Part shown: positions 1 through 6,051 of the stretch, in pieces
Layout of the letters: each line of letters begins with the position of its first letter
How positions within the stretch are numbered: position 1 is the first letter of the stretch
Assembly (NCBI GenBank): GCA_025354065.1
Contig: JANXNM010000295.1
Span: 1-7,006, forward strand
From: Synechococcales cyanobacterium 340R_concoct_173_sub
Lineage (GTDB): Bacteria; Cyanobacteriota; Cyanobacteriia; Leptolyngbyales; Leptolyngbyaceae
Direction of reading: 5' to 3'
DNA: 7,006 nucleotides
Position numbers and translations under genes: made by a program
Notes under the pieces: model-generated
The model's database searches: none
Seen by the model: only the letters and a program-made list of their open reading frames with translations
Told to the model about the DNA's origin: nothing

Positions 1-21
1 AACAAACTACTAATTGATCCC

Positions 22-183
22 ATGGCAACTGTCACGATCGAAATTCCTGATGAGTTTCTACACCAGTTTCAGCAGTTGGGCGATCGCTTTCCGGAATGGC
101 TAGCCTTCAATTTTTTTGCATCTACTGATCCAAACCTATCACCTGAGCATCTTTCTTTTTATCGCCAACCCTGCGCTACTTGA
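22..183 (+). CDS. Short antitoxin-like protein, probably truncated
   Basis: This is a 53-codon ORF from ATG to TGA. The reading frame is also open leftward to the window edge, so the real start could lie further upstream. The first ~30 residues (MATVTIEIPDEFL, then QQLGDRFPEWLA) resemble, from memory, a family of small cyanobacterial proteins often found next to PIN-domain nucleases and taken to be antitoxins. The following stretch (FFASTDPNLSPEHLSFYRQP) resembles the middle of that family (pattern like DFLASNPTPEQIAAF), but the segment between seems shortened and the C-terminus stops early. The last 25 bp overlap the convergent helicase gene, which supplies this ORF's final codons and stop. 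No toxin partner follows. No clear Shine-Dalgarno precedes the ATG. It may be a decaying remnant or a genuine short protein; the family assignment is recall, not a search result. Confidence 0.4.
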   Translation: MATVTIEIPDEFLHQFQQLGDRFPEWLAFNFFASTDPNLSPEHLSFYRQPCAT

Positions 184-2345
184 GCGAGTTCAGCCATCGC
201 CAGTCCATCTGAAATAAACTGTTGTTTGATCAAATTTGGTGGAATATAAACATCATATTTCTGTACCGTCGGCGCTTCGTCCTCTTCCATAAACATATCT
301 GAAGTTAAATTCCGATCACCCAAACTATGCAATTCATACCGTAAATTCTCAGCCGGACATTTCCCCAAATTCACCACCATAAAATAGGGCGATCGGCCTT
401 TAATCCCTTTAATTTTCAACATCGATCGACAATGGTTGCGTAAATATCGCTCTAACGTTTTGAATCCCTTAGTCCCAATCCAAGGAAACAAACAAACATA
501 GCCCTCCTCTAAATAGGTGACAAGATTTTCTGTAATTCCTTGACGACGAGCCATCGCGCGGGCCACTTGAAGCCGATCGATCGCCCCTGGTTGTAGATAG
601 GAATAGTTAGTATCTTCCCGCAATACCTGCCGCATTCTTGCCAGAACTTTAGTATGAATCTCTCCTGTTGTCCCGCGCCAAGAACTAGCATTAGCCGACT
701 TTGAGGACGATCGGGCTTTGACGACCTTTGATTTTTGATTCACTTCAATGATTTCCCAAACGCTCCCCGCCAGAGAAATACGATCGCCCGTCCCCGGTGT
801 CACCATAATTGATCCAATCACCCGATCGTTATTCATCACCGTATATTCTTGATTGTCTGGAAAAATTGCATAGAATTTGAAATTTCGGACAATCTTCTCA
901 CCTTTCAATCCCAAAATCAGCGTTGACTTTTCCGTTGTTTCAATATGATTTAATTCAATCCAATGGCGCAGTAATTGGCGATAATCAGATTGTTGAATAT
1001 TTTTAAAGGGTGGCAATGTCAAAACCTGTTGAGCAAGGTGCGCGGGACTTAATTCACCTTGAGACATTAAAGTACTCATCGTCTGGTGGTAAAGCAAACT
1101 ATAGGGATATTGAACATTTGGCGGTGGTTCAATCCATTTATCTTCTAAATAGAGTTGAATAATTGCGATCGCCTGTAAAAGTTGCCAAGGAATTTGTTCA
1201 GGAATTGTTTCCTCACCCGTTAATCTATCTTCTGCACAAACAAACCTCATTTCCGACACGCCGCCCCGTCGTCCCGATCGGCCTAAGCGCTGTAAAAAAC
1301 TCGCAACAGAGGCCGGAGACTCAAGCTGAATCACCCGATCGAGTTGACCGAGATCAATTCCCATTTCAAACGTCATCGTCGCTGCTGTCACCGCAGGAAG
1401 ATCTTTCGCCCGCATAGCCGTCTCCGCTACTGCCCGTAAATCTGCTGAAATACTTCCGTGGTGAACGTGATAGACATCAGGGTTTCCCTTCGCAAGTGCG
1501 ATCGTCCGCATTGCCGTTATGGCTTCTTCTGTGGCCGTTCTTCCATTGGCAAACACGAGACATTTTTGATTCAGGGTTTGTTGAAATAAATGTAAATGAT
1601 AAGGATTAAATGAAGAATCTCGCGCATCGCCCTGTGCCCGAACCAGAATACCGGGATCATAAAAGTGTTCGATCGAAAGTTGAATTTTACGGCCCGCACT
1701 TTCCAACATCGGCACTGCCACCTTTCGCCCTGTCCCCGCCGCCATCCAGCGTTTGGCTAAGGCATAATCGCCTAATGTTGCCGATAATCCAATTCGTCTG
1801 GCTTCATTGCCTGTAATTTGGGAAATACGGGTCAGTTGGCAAAGAACTTGGTCGCCCCGATCGCTCCCGATAAAGGCATGAACCTCATCAATGATTATAA
1901 ATTTTAATTGTCCAAAAAGTCGCGGTAAATCCTTTGATTTATTCACCAACAAACTTTCTAATGACTCCGGCGTAATCTGCAAAATACCACGTCCCTCATT
2001 CAAAACCTTCTTCTTTTTGCTCTGTGTCACATCACCATGCCACATCTGAACCGGAATATCCGCCATTTCAAGCAAATCGGTCAACCGTTCAAATTGATCA
2101 TTGATCAACGCCTTAATTGGCCCAATATACAATGCCCCAATGCCCTGGGGTGATTGATTAAACAACTCCGTCAACACCGGAATGAACGCCGCTTCAGTCT
2201 TTCCCGCCGCCGTCCCCGCTGCCACTAGTAAATGATCGTCTGAATCAAAAATTACCCGGCAAGCCTCTTCCTGAATTGGACGCAATCCCGGCCAGCCATT
2301 TCGGTACATATACTCTTGAATGAATGGCGCAAGACGGTTTTGCAT
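159..2345 (-). CDS. Lhr-like superfamily 2 DEAD/DEAH-box helicase
   Basis: The predicted product is a 728-residue ATP-dependent nucleic-acid helicase or translocase, probably cytoplasmic. Visible in order: Q-motif-like RPIQ (22-25); Walker A AAGTAAGKT (42-50, K49 and T50 bind ATP); Walker B/motif II DEVH (153-156); motif III SAT (188-190); motif V ending MGID (328-331); motif VI QRLGRSGRRGG (352-362). After the two RecA lobes comes a likely winged-helix segment. A beta-rich stretch follows with LAGSVW (525-530) and SSWRG (554-558), closely resembling the Lhr-core accessory domain (pattern LAGRxWxV ... WRGE). The last ~160 residues are lysine/arginine-rich and not recognised. I chose the ATG at 2343-2345. 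An in-frame TTG seven codons upstream (2364-2366) has no ribosome site and lies at the edge of a tandem repeat. Lhr-family enzymes act in DNA repair or RNA metabolism, and some SF2 relatives serve in phage defence. No methylase, nuclease or other defence partner is visible here, so the role is open. It is transcribed divergently from the TerB-like gene. Confidence 0.9.
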   Translation of the reverse strand: MQNRLAPFIQEYMYRNGWPGLRPIQEEACRVIFDSDDHLLVAAGTAAGKTEAAFIPVLTELFNQSPQGIGALYIGPIKALINDQFERLTDLLEMADIPVQMWHGDVTQSKKKKVLNEGRGILQITPESLESLLVNKSKDLPRLFGQLKFIIIDEVHAFIGSDRGDQVLCQLTRISQITGNEARRIGLSATLGDYALAKRWMAAGTGRKVAVPMLESAGRKIQLSIEHFYDPGILVRAQGDARDSSFNPYHLHLFQQTLNQKCLVFANGRTATEEAITAMRTIALAKGNPDVYHVHHGSISADLRAVAETAMRAKDLPAVTAATMTFEMGIDLGQLDRVIQLESPASVASFLQRLGRSGRRGGVSEMRFVCAEDRLTGEETIPEQIPWQLLQAIAIIQLYLEDKWIEPPPNVQYPYSLLYHQTMSTLMSQGELSPAHLAQQVLTLPPFKNIQQSDYRQLLRHWIELNHIETTEKSTLILGLKGEKIVRNFKFYAIFPDNQEYTVMNNDRVIGSIMVTPGTGDRISLAGSVWEIIEVNQKSKVVKARSSSKSANASSWRGTTGEIHTKVLARMRQVLREDTNYSYLQPGAIDRLQVARAMARRQGITENLVTYLEEGYVCLFPWIGTKGFKTLERYLRNHCRSMLKIKGIKGRSPYFMVVNLGKCPAENLRYELHSLGDRNLTSDMFMEEDEAPTVQKYDVYIPPNLIKQQFISDGLAMAELAQVAQGWR

Positions 2346-2364
2346 TGTGAAATGACTCGCATTC

Positions 2365-2400
2365 AATAATATAGTTAATAAGAAATAATGTAGTTAATAA
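2365..2400. repeat. Tandem 17-bp AT-rich direct repeat, possible operator
   Basis: AATAATATAGTTAATAA (2365-2381) recurs as AATAATGTAGTTAATAA (2384-2400) with one mismatch and a 2-bp spacer. The pitch is 19 bp, close to two helical turns. It ends about 20 bp upstream of the helicase ATG and lies in the divergent helicase/TerB-like intergenic region. Placement and spacing suit a regulator binding two sites on one DNA face, or overlap with the helicase promoter (TATATT-like -10 on the minus strand). The arrangement is seen directly; the regulatory role is inferred. Confidence 0.5.
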
Positions 2401-2436
2401 AAATGGATGCGTGAATCCCGAATACTGCCATTAGAT

Positions 2437-2445
2437 TGCTATATC
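2437..2445 (+). promoter_or_regulatory. Possible extended -10 for the TerB-like gene
   Basis: TGCTATATC resembles an extended -10 element (TGn followed by TATATC, 4 of 6 bases matching TATAAT). It lies about 118 bp upstream of the chosen ATG of the TerB-like gene. No good -35 box is seen at 17 bp, so this is a weak guess. Nothing else promoter-like stands out between here and the gene. Confidence 0.2.
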
Positions 2446-2545
2446 CGTCAAATCACTTAATTTCTAATTTCGCTCAATCAATGCGTTCACTTTACCAGAC
2501 TTCTGGGCATGATTAAATTATCAGATTGTGCCTACATCATCGGAA

Positions 2546-2553
2546 GAGAGGAG
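2546..2553 (+). promoter_or_regulatory. Ribosome binding site that fixes the TerB-like start
   Basis: GAGAGGAG is a strong Shine-Dalgarno sequence, 9 nt before the ATG at 2563. An upstream in-frame ATG at 2509 has no comparable site, and the 18 extra residues it would add do not look like part of the family. The downstream start is therefore preferred. Confidence 0.65.
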
Positions 2554-2562
2554 TGTCCTAAC

Positions 2563-3057
2563 ATGATTAATCTACTCATTGAACCCTCCAGTACGCTCAC
2601 AGAATCCCTCACCCAGACTCTAATCACCGTTAGCCCGCAAGAAGCATACGCTGGAATTATATTGTTAGCGATCGCTTCTGATCATTATTTGGCTAGTTAT
2701 TTGGCAGAGGAAGAACTTGAAGCGATCGATCGTTATTTGCGACCGATGCATCTTTTTCAGCATTTCCAGGCCGAAACAATGCGTAGAATGTGTCAAAAGC
2801 TTTTTATAATTTTGCACCGTGATGGCGAAGATATACTACTAGCCTCCGCACGGGAAACGCTGCCCCCTGAACTCCGGGAAGCTGCATTTGCTTCTGCTTC
2901 AGACCTTATATTTGCCAACGGTATAATTTCGCGGGTTCAGTCGTCATTTTTAACCCACCTCTCTCAAGCCTTAGAAATTCCTACGGAGATCGGCACCCAA
3001 ATCCTTAGCATGGCCCATCTCAAATACTCGTACAACAATCCCGTGAGCAATGCCTAA
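2563..3057 (+). CDS. TerB-like (tellurite resistance TerB family) protein
   Basis: This 164-residue, mostly helical protein matches the layout of cyanobacterial TerB-family proteins. It has an SPQEAYAGIILLA opening helix (24-36), LRPMHLFQHFQAETMRRM (59-76), LHRDGEDILLAS (84-95), LPPELREAAFASASDLIFANG (100-120) and a final helix. TerB-like domains have two pseudo-repeated halves, each normally with an acidic (D-G-x-I...E) metal-binding motif. Here the first reads SDHYL (39-43) followed by EEE (49-51), and the second reads ANGIISRVQ (118-126), so the second glycine motif has lost its acidic residues. No signal peptide or membrane segment is seen, so it is probably cytosolic. The family is linked to stress and tellurite phenotypes in other bacteria, but the cyanobacterial single-domain versions have no established function, and no other ter genes lie nearby. 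It is probably monocistronic, flanked by a divergent helicase gene and downstream hairpins. Confidence 0.75.
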   Translation: MINLLIEPSSTLTESLTQTLITVSPQEAYAGIILLAIASDHYLASYLAEEELEAIDRYLRPMHLFQHFQAETMRRMCQKLFIILHRDGEDILLASARETLPPELREAAFASASDLIFANGIISRVQSSFLTHLSQALEIPTEIGTQILSMAHLKYSYNNPVSNA

Positions 3058-3080
3058 CGAAAATTAATCATTCTTTATGA

Positions 3081-3143
3081 CTTGCTGCCTCTGCATTAAT
3101 GAACAGTTGCTGATGGCGAACTCATTAAATGCAAGGTAGCAAG
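3081..3143. repeat. Long imperfect inverted repeat (hairpin)
   Basis: The arms at 3081-3102 (starts CTTGCTGCCT) and 3122-3143 (ends GGTAGCAAG) are complementary over 21 base pairs, with one G-U pair and two single-base bulges. They enclose a 19-nt loop. The element starts 24 bp after the TerB-like stop codon. No T-run follows the 3' arm, so it is not a classical terminator. It could be an mRNA 3'-end stabiliser, a small MITE-like element, or part of a structured RNA. The fold is seen directly; the role is unknown. Confidence 0.6.
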
Positions 3144-3167
3144 ACTCAATCAAAACCGTTATTACAG

Positions 3168-3220
3168 AACCGGAAGAGACGATCGCCACTCAGCATCTCC
3201 TCTTTTCCGGTTTCTTTCTT
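3168..3220 (+). terminator. Possible rho-independent terminator after the TerB-like gene
   Basis: AACCGGAA (3168-3175) pairs perfectly with TTCCGGTT (3205-3212). A further GAG/CTC pairing inside is possible if two T residues bulge. The 3' arm is followed by the T-rich TCTTTCTT (3213-3220). The loop is long (about 29 nt), which weakens the call. It would separate the TerB-like transcript from lysC. Confidence 0.4.
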
Positions 3221-3323
3221 ATCTCCATCTTCCATCCCATAGGCGTGACGATCTTCAGCCTACATGTTGCCCGATCGTCCCCAAATCGATAGTGTAAAGA
3301 TTAGAGATTTCGTGGGGATTCAA

Positions 3324-5120
3324 ATGGCATTGATTGTTCAGAAGTATGGTGGCACATCCGTCGGGACTGTGGAGCGGATTCAAGCTGTCGTCAAACGGGT
3401 AATTCGGACCGTAAAAGCGGGGAATTCGGTGGTGATGGTGGTCTCAGCGATGGGTAAAAGCACCGATGGGCTGGTGAAGCTGGCTAATGAAATTTCGGAA
3501 AATCCTAGTCGCCGGGAAATGGATATGTTGCTCGCGACGGGTGAGCAGGTTTCGATGGCGCTCGTTTCGATGGCGCTTCAGGAAGCCGGACAGCCTGCAA
3601 TCTCCCTCACAGGAGCGCAAGTCGGTATCATCACCGAAGCTAACCACACCCGTGCTCGTATTCTCAATATTGAAACGGCTCGTCTTAAAAAACATCTCAA
3701 TGAAGGTAAAGTCGTCGTCGTTGCTGGATTCCAAGGCGTTAGCAACACCGAAGATTTGGAAATCACAACTCTTGGACGGGGTGGTTCAGATACCTCTGCT
3801 GTTGCATTGGCTGCTGCTCTCAGAGCTGATTTTTGCGAAATCTACACCGACGTTCCCGGCATTCTGACGACGGATCCGCGCTTGGTGCCTGAAGCTCAGC
3901 TCATGGACGAAATTACCAGCGATGAGATGCTGGAATTAGCCAGTCTCGGGGCCAAGGTTCTGCATCCGCGAGCGGTCGAGATTGCGAAAAATTATGGCAT
4001 CCCGCTAGTGGTCCGATCGAGTTGGACCGACGAACCGGGAACCTGGGTTAAGTCGCCCGTTCCGCAACCGCGATCCATTGAAGGGCTAGAGTTGGCGCGG
4101 CCTGTAGATGGGGTTGAGTGTGATACGGATCAAGCAAAAATTGCATTGCTGCGTGTTCCCGATCGTCCCGGTGTTGCGTCGCGGCTTTTTGGCGACATTG
4201 CTAGCAATCAGTTAGATGTTGATTTAATCATTCAGTCCATCCACGAAGGCAACAGTAACGATATTTCCTTTACCGTGACCAAAGATTCCCTCAGTCGTGC
4301 CGAATCTGTCGCGAGTGCAATTTTGCCAGCTCTTGGAGCTTCCGATGATTCAACGGTTTTAATTGAAACTGATATTGCCAAAGTGTCTATTTCCGGTGCG
4401 GGAATGATCGGGCGACCTGGTGTTGCGGCACAAATGTTTAGTGCATTGGCCGATGCTGGGGTGAATATTCAAATGATTTCGACCTCGGAAGTTAAGGTGA
4501 GTTGTGTTGTGGATACGGCATTGTCTGATGTTGCAATCGCGACGCTATGTAAACAATTTGATTTAGAAAATACACCGTCATCTCTTACAAAACAACGATC
4601 GACCACTAGTGATAAACCTGTTCGAGGTGTGGCATTAGATCTAAAACAAGCGCGATTGGCAATTCGTCATGTTCCCGATCGTCCTGGCATGGCGGCACGT
4701 ATCTTCTCATTATTAGCAGGCCATAATATTAGTGTTGATATGATCATTCAATCTCAACGCTGTCGTAGTATTAACGAAATAATGACGCGTGATATTGCTT
4801 TTACTGTTGCTCAGATGGATGCAATGGAGGCGCAGAGCATACTTGAAGCGGTTCAAGGCGATATGATGTTTGGGGAAGTGGTGGTGGATGAATCGATCGC
4901 AAAGGTGAGTATAGTGGGTTCTGGTATGATTAATCATCCGGGAACAGCAGCTAGAATGTTTAATGCGCTTTTCCAACAGGGCATCAATATTCAGATGATT
5001 GCCACTTCAGAAATTAAAGTTAGTTGTGTTGTTGCAGATAAGGATGCGATCGCAGCCCTAAAAGCAGTTCACGAAGCTTTTGAACTTTCTGGTAGCACCC
5101 GTATTCAAGTTGCGACTTAA
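3324..5120 (+). CDS. lysC: Aspartate kinase with four ACT domains
   Basis: This cytosolic enzyme phosphorylates L-aspartate with ATP to 4-phospho-L-aspartate, the committed step to lysine, threonine, methionine and isoleucine. The 598-residue product has the catalytic amino-acid-kinase domain at ~1-260: KYGGTSVG (7-14, ATP/aspartate site), GRGGSDTSA (151-159), TDVPGI (175-180), DPR (184-186) and KVLHPRAVE (211-219). Four ACT domains follow, starting near residues 273, 352, 444 and 526, as two tandem pairs. ACT1 and ACT3 share VPDRPG and VD-IIQS; ACT2 and ACT4 share the G-GMI--PG pattern and INIQMI/VNIQMI-STSE/ATSE. This long form is typical of cyanobacteria; the Synechocystis enzyme is about 600 residues with four ACT domains and is feedback-inhibited by lysine and threonine. 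The ATG at 3324 fits the family N-terminus (MALIVQKYGG) and follows a GGGGA site at 3314-3318; an in-frame ATG at 3264 would add 20 non-homologous residues. No frameshift or missing catalytic residue is seen. Confidence 0.96.
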   Translation: MALIVQKYGGTSVGTVERIQAVVKRVIRTVKAGNSVVMVVSAMGKSTDGLVKLANEISENPSRREMDMLLATGEQVSMALVSMALQEAGQPAISLTGAQVGIITEANHTRARILNIETARLKKHLNEGKVVVVAGFQGVSNTEDLEITTLGRGGSDTSAVALAAALRADFCEIYTDVPGILTTDPRLVPEAQLMDEITSDEMLELASLGAKVLHPRAVEIAKNYGIPLVVRSSWTDEPGTWVKSPVPQPRSIEGLELARPVDGVECDTDQAKIALLRVPDRPGVASRLFGDIASNQLDVDLIIQSIHEGNSNDISFTVTKDSLSRAESVASAILPALGASDDSTVLIETDIAKVSISGAGMIGRPGVAAQMFSALADAGVNIQMISTSEVKVSCVVDTALSDVAIATLCKQFDLENTPSSLTKQRSTTSDKPVRGVALDLKQARLAIRHVPDRPGMAARIFSLLAGHNISVDMIIQSQRCRSINEIMTRDIAFTVAQMDAMEAQSILEAVQGDMMFGEVVVDESIAKVSIVGSGMINHPGTAARMFNALFQQGINIQMIATSEIKVSCVVADKDAIAALKAVHEAFELSGSTRIQVAT

Positions 5121-5131
5121 TTTAATAGACG

Positions 5132-5211
5132 ATCTCCCTAACCCCCTTTTTCAAGGGGGACAAGAATTCAACTTATAGTCCTCCTTAATAAGGGGTATTT
5201 AGGAGAATCGG
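5132..5211. repeat. Cyanobacterial C-rich/G-rich intergenic repeat
   Basis: The unit begins ATCTCCCTAACCCCC and ends with AAGGGGTATTTAGGAGAATC, so its two ends are rough inverted complements. Inside are two small hairpins: CCCCCTT/AAGGGGG (5142-5148 with 5153-5159) and CTCCTT/AAGGGG (5181-5186 with 5190-5195). From memory, elements of this CCCTAACCCCCTT...AAGGGGG pattern are scattered in many copies in intergenic spaces of cyanobacterial genomes. This copy looks worn, since the second hairpin and right end have drifted. It starts 12 bp after the lysC stop. Confidence 0.65.
5142..5159 (+). terminator. Possible lysC terminator hairpin within the repeat
   Basis: A 7-bp GC-rich stem (CCCCCTT/AAGGGGG) with a 4-nt TTTC loop sits 22 bp after the lysC stop codon. 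It could stop or stabilise the lysC transcript. The bases after it (ACAAGAATTC) are not a T-run, so intrinsic termination would be inefficient. Confidence 0.3.
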
Positions 5212-5247
5212 GATTTCTGATGGCAACGATCGGCTTAATTTAAACGA

Positions 5248-5269
5248 TATGATAGTCAAACAGTATGAT
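5248..5269 (+). promoter_or_regulatory. Two candidate -10 boxes for the Uma2 gene
   Basis: TATGAT occurs at 5248-5253 and again at 5264-5269, each differing from TATAAT at one base, 36-57 bp before the Uma2 ATG. Neither has a convincing -35 box at the usual spacing. The second overlaps the left arm of an inverted repeat, GTATGA (5263-5268) and TCATAC (5286-5291). The promoter role is inferred. Confidence 0.3.
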
Positions 5270-5291
5270 GGAGAAACAAGCTTTGTCATAC
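5263..5291. repeat. Short inverted repeat before the Uma2 gene
   Basis: GTATGA (5263-5268) and TCATAC (5286-5291) are perfect complements separated by 17 bp. Between them lies ACAAGCTTTGT, itself nearly palindromic. It ends 13 bp before the Uma2 ATG, where an operator or an RNA hairpin could influence expression. Six-base arms can arise by chance. Confidence 0.25.
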
Positions 5292-5304
5292 CTCGATCGT
5301 CTTG

Positions 5305-6018
5305 ATGAGTAAGTATATGCTTCAAACTACTGTTGTCAGACCATCATTTCAATTCACTGTCCCCCCATTGGAGAACGGCGATCGGCTGTCTCGGGATGAA
5401 TTTGAGCGACGATATGCGGTCATGTCAAGGAGTTGCAAGGCTCAATTAATTGAAGGACGCGTTTATATGTCAGCTGCCGCATTGAGATTGAACAGTCATG
5501 GCCGCCCTCATGGACGTTTGATGACTTGGCTGGGATATTATGAAGCGGCGACGATCGGGTCTATTGTTGGCGATGCGATTACAATCAGATTAGATTCGGA
5601 AAATGAGCCACAGCCTGACTTGGCATTGTTGATTGATCCAGTCTGTGGTGGCCAAACCCAATTAACAAATGATTATGTAGAAGGTGCACCCGAATTTCTA
5701 GCTGAGATTTCGGCGAGTACCGTATCTATTGATTTGGGCGACAAAAAAGTAGCCTATGAACGTAATGGGGTTCAGGAATATCTTGTATGGCGAGTTTTAG
5801 ATCAACAAATTGACTGGTTTTGGTTGCAAAATGGAGAATATGTTGATCTACTTGCTGATAATGATGGGATTACACGAAGTAGAATTTTTCCTGGCCTGTG
5901 GCTCGATCGCACTGCATTACTGAAGGGCGATATGCAAAAGGTTTTGTCAGTTTTACAACTCGGAATTTCATCGAAAGAGCATGATGAATTTGTTGCCCAA
6001 TTAGGTTCAGTTGAATAG
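5305..6018 (+). CDS. Uma2 family (DUF820) putative endonuclease-fold protein
   Basis: This 237-residue protein belongs to the Uma2/DUF820 family, which has a PD-(D/E)XK-like nuclease fold and is hugely expanded in cyanobacteria. Its cellular role is not established. Family features seen: LIEGRVYM (near 48-55), GRPHGRLMTWL in the alpha-helical segment, QPDLALL with D105, GAPEFLAEIS with E134, then GDKKVAYERNGVQEYLVW with K147/K148 and the conserved Y and GVxEY motif. The likely catalytic D-E-K set is therefore intact, unlike many degenerate copies. About 35 residues at the C-terminus extend beyond the core. The start is uncertain: TTG 5302, ATG 5305 and ATG 5317 are all in frame and none has a clear ribosome site; ATG 5305 is chosen. 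It is convergent with dnaG across only 33 bp and lies 184 bp after lysC behind a repeat, so it is probably transcribed alone. No nearby gene points to a partner. Confidence 0.88.
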   Translation: MSKYMLQTTVVRPSFQFTVPPLENGDRLSRDEFERRYAVMSRSCKAQLIEGRVYMSAAALRLNSHGRPHGRLMTWLGYYEAATIGSIVGDAITIRLDSENEPQPDLALLIDPVCGGQTQLTNDYVEGAPEFLAEISASTVSIDLGDKKVAYERNGVQEYLVWRVLDQQIDWFWLQNGEYVDLLADNDGITRSRIFPGLWLDRTALLKGDMQKVLSVLQLGISSKEHDEFVAQLGSVE

Positions 6019-6051
6019 AATCGATCGCCTCCCCAATCTAAAATTCACTAT

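Noticed and set aside
2346..2366. TTG start seven codons upstream for the helicase
   Set aside because: There is no ribosome site before it and it sits at the end of the tandem repeat. The ATG at 2343-2345 is a better codon.
2509..2562. Upstream ATG for the TerB-like gene
   Set aside because: A strong GAGAGGAG site precedes the ATG at 2563, and the extra 18 residues look unrelated to the family.
159..3057. Helicase plus TerB-like gene as a phage-defence system
   Set aside because: The two are divergently transcribed, and no nuclease, methylase, protease or sensor gene of a known system (DISARM, BREX, Dpd) lies with them. The association is not supported.
3264..3323. In-frame upstream ATG giving lysC a 20-residue N-terminal extension
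   Set aside because: The family N-terminus starts MALIVQKYGG, which matches the ATG at 3324 with a GGGGA site before it. The extension has no family resemblance.
3058..3323. Lysine riboswitch upstream of lysC
   Set aside because: The hairpins present do not show the multi-helix junction or conserved motifs of the L-box that I could recognise.
3444..3867. Overlapping ORFs on both strands inside lysC (and similar ones in the helicase and dnaG)
   Set aside because: They are out-of-frame shadows of strongly conserved genes, lack ribosome sites and show no recognisable protein features.
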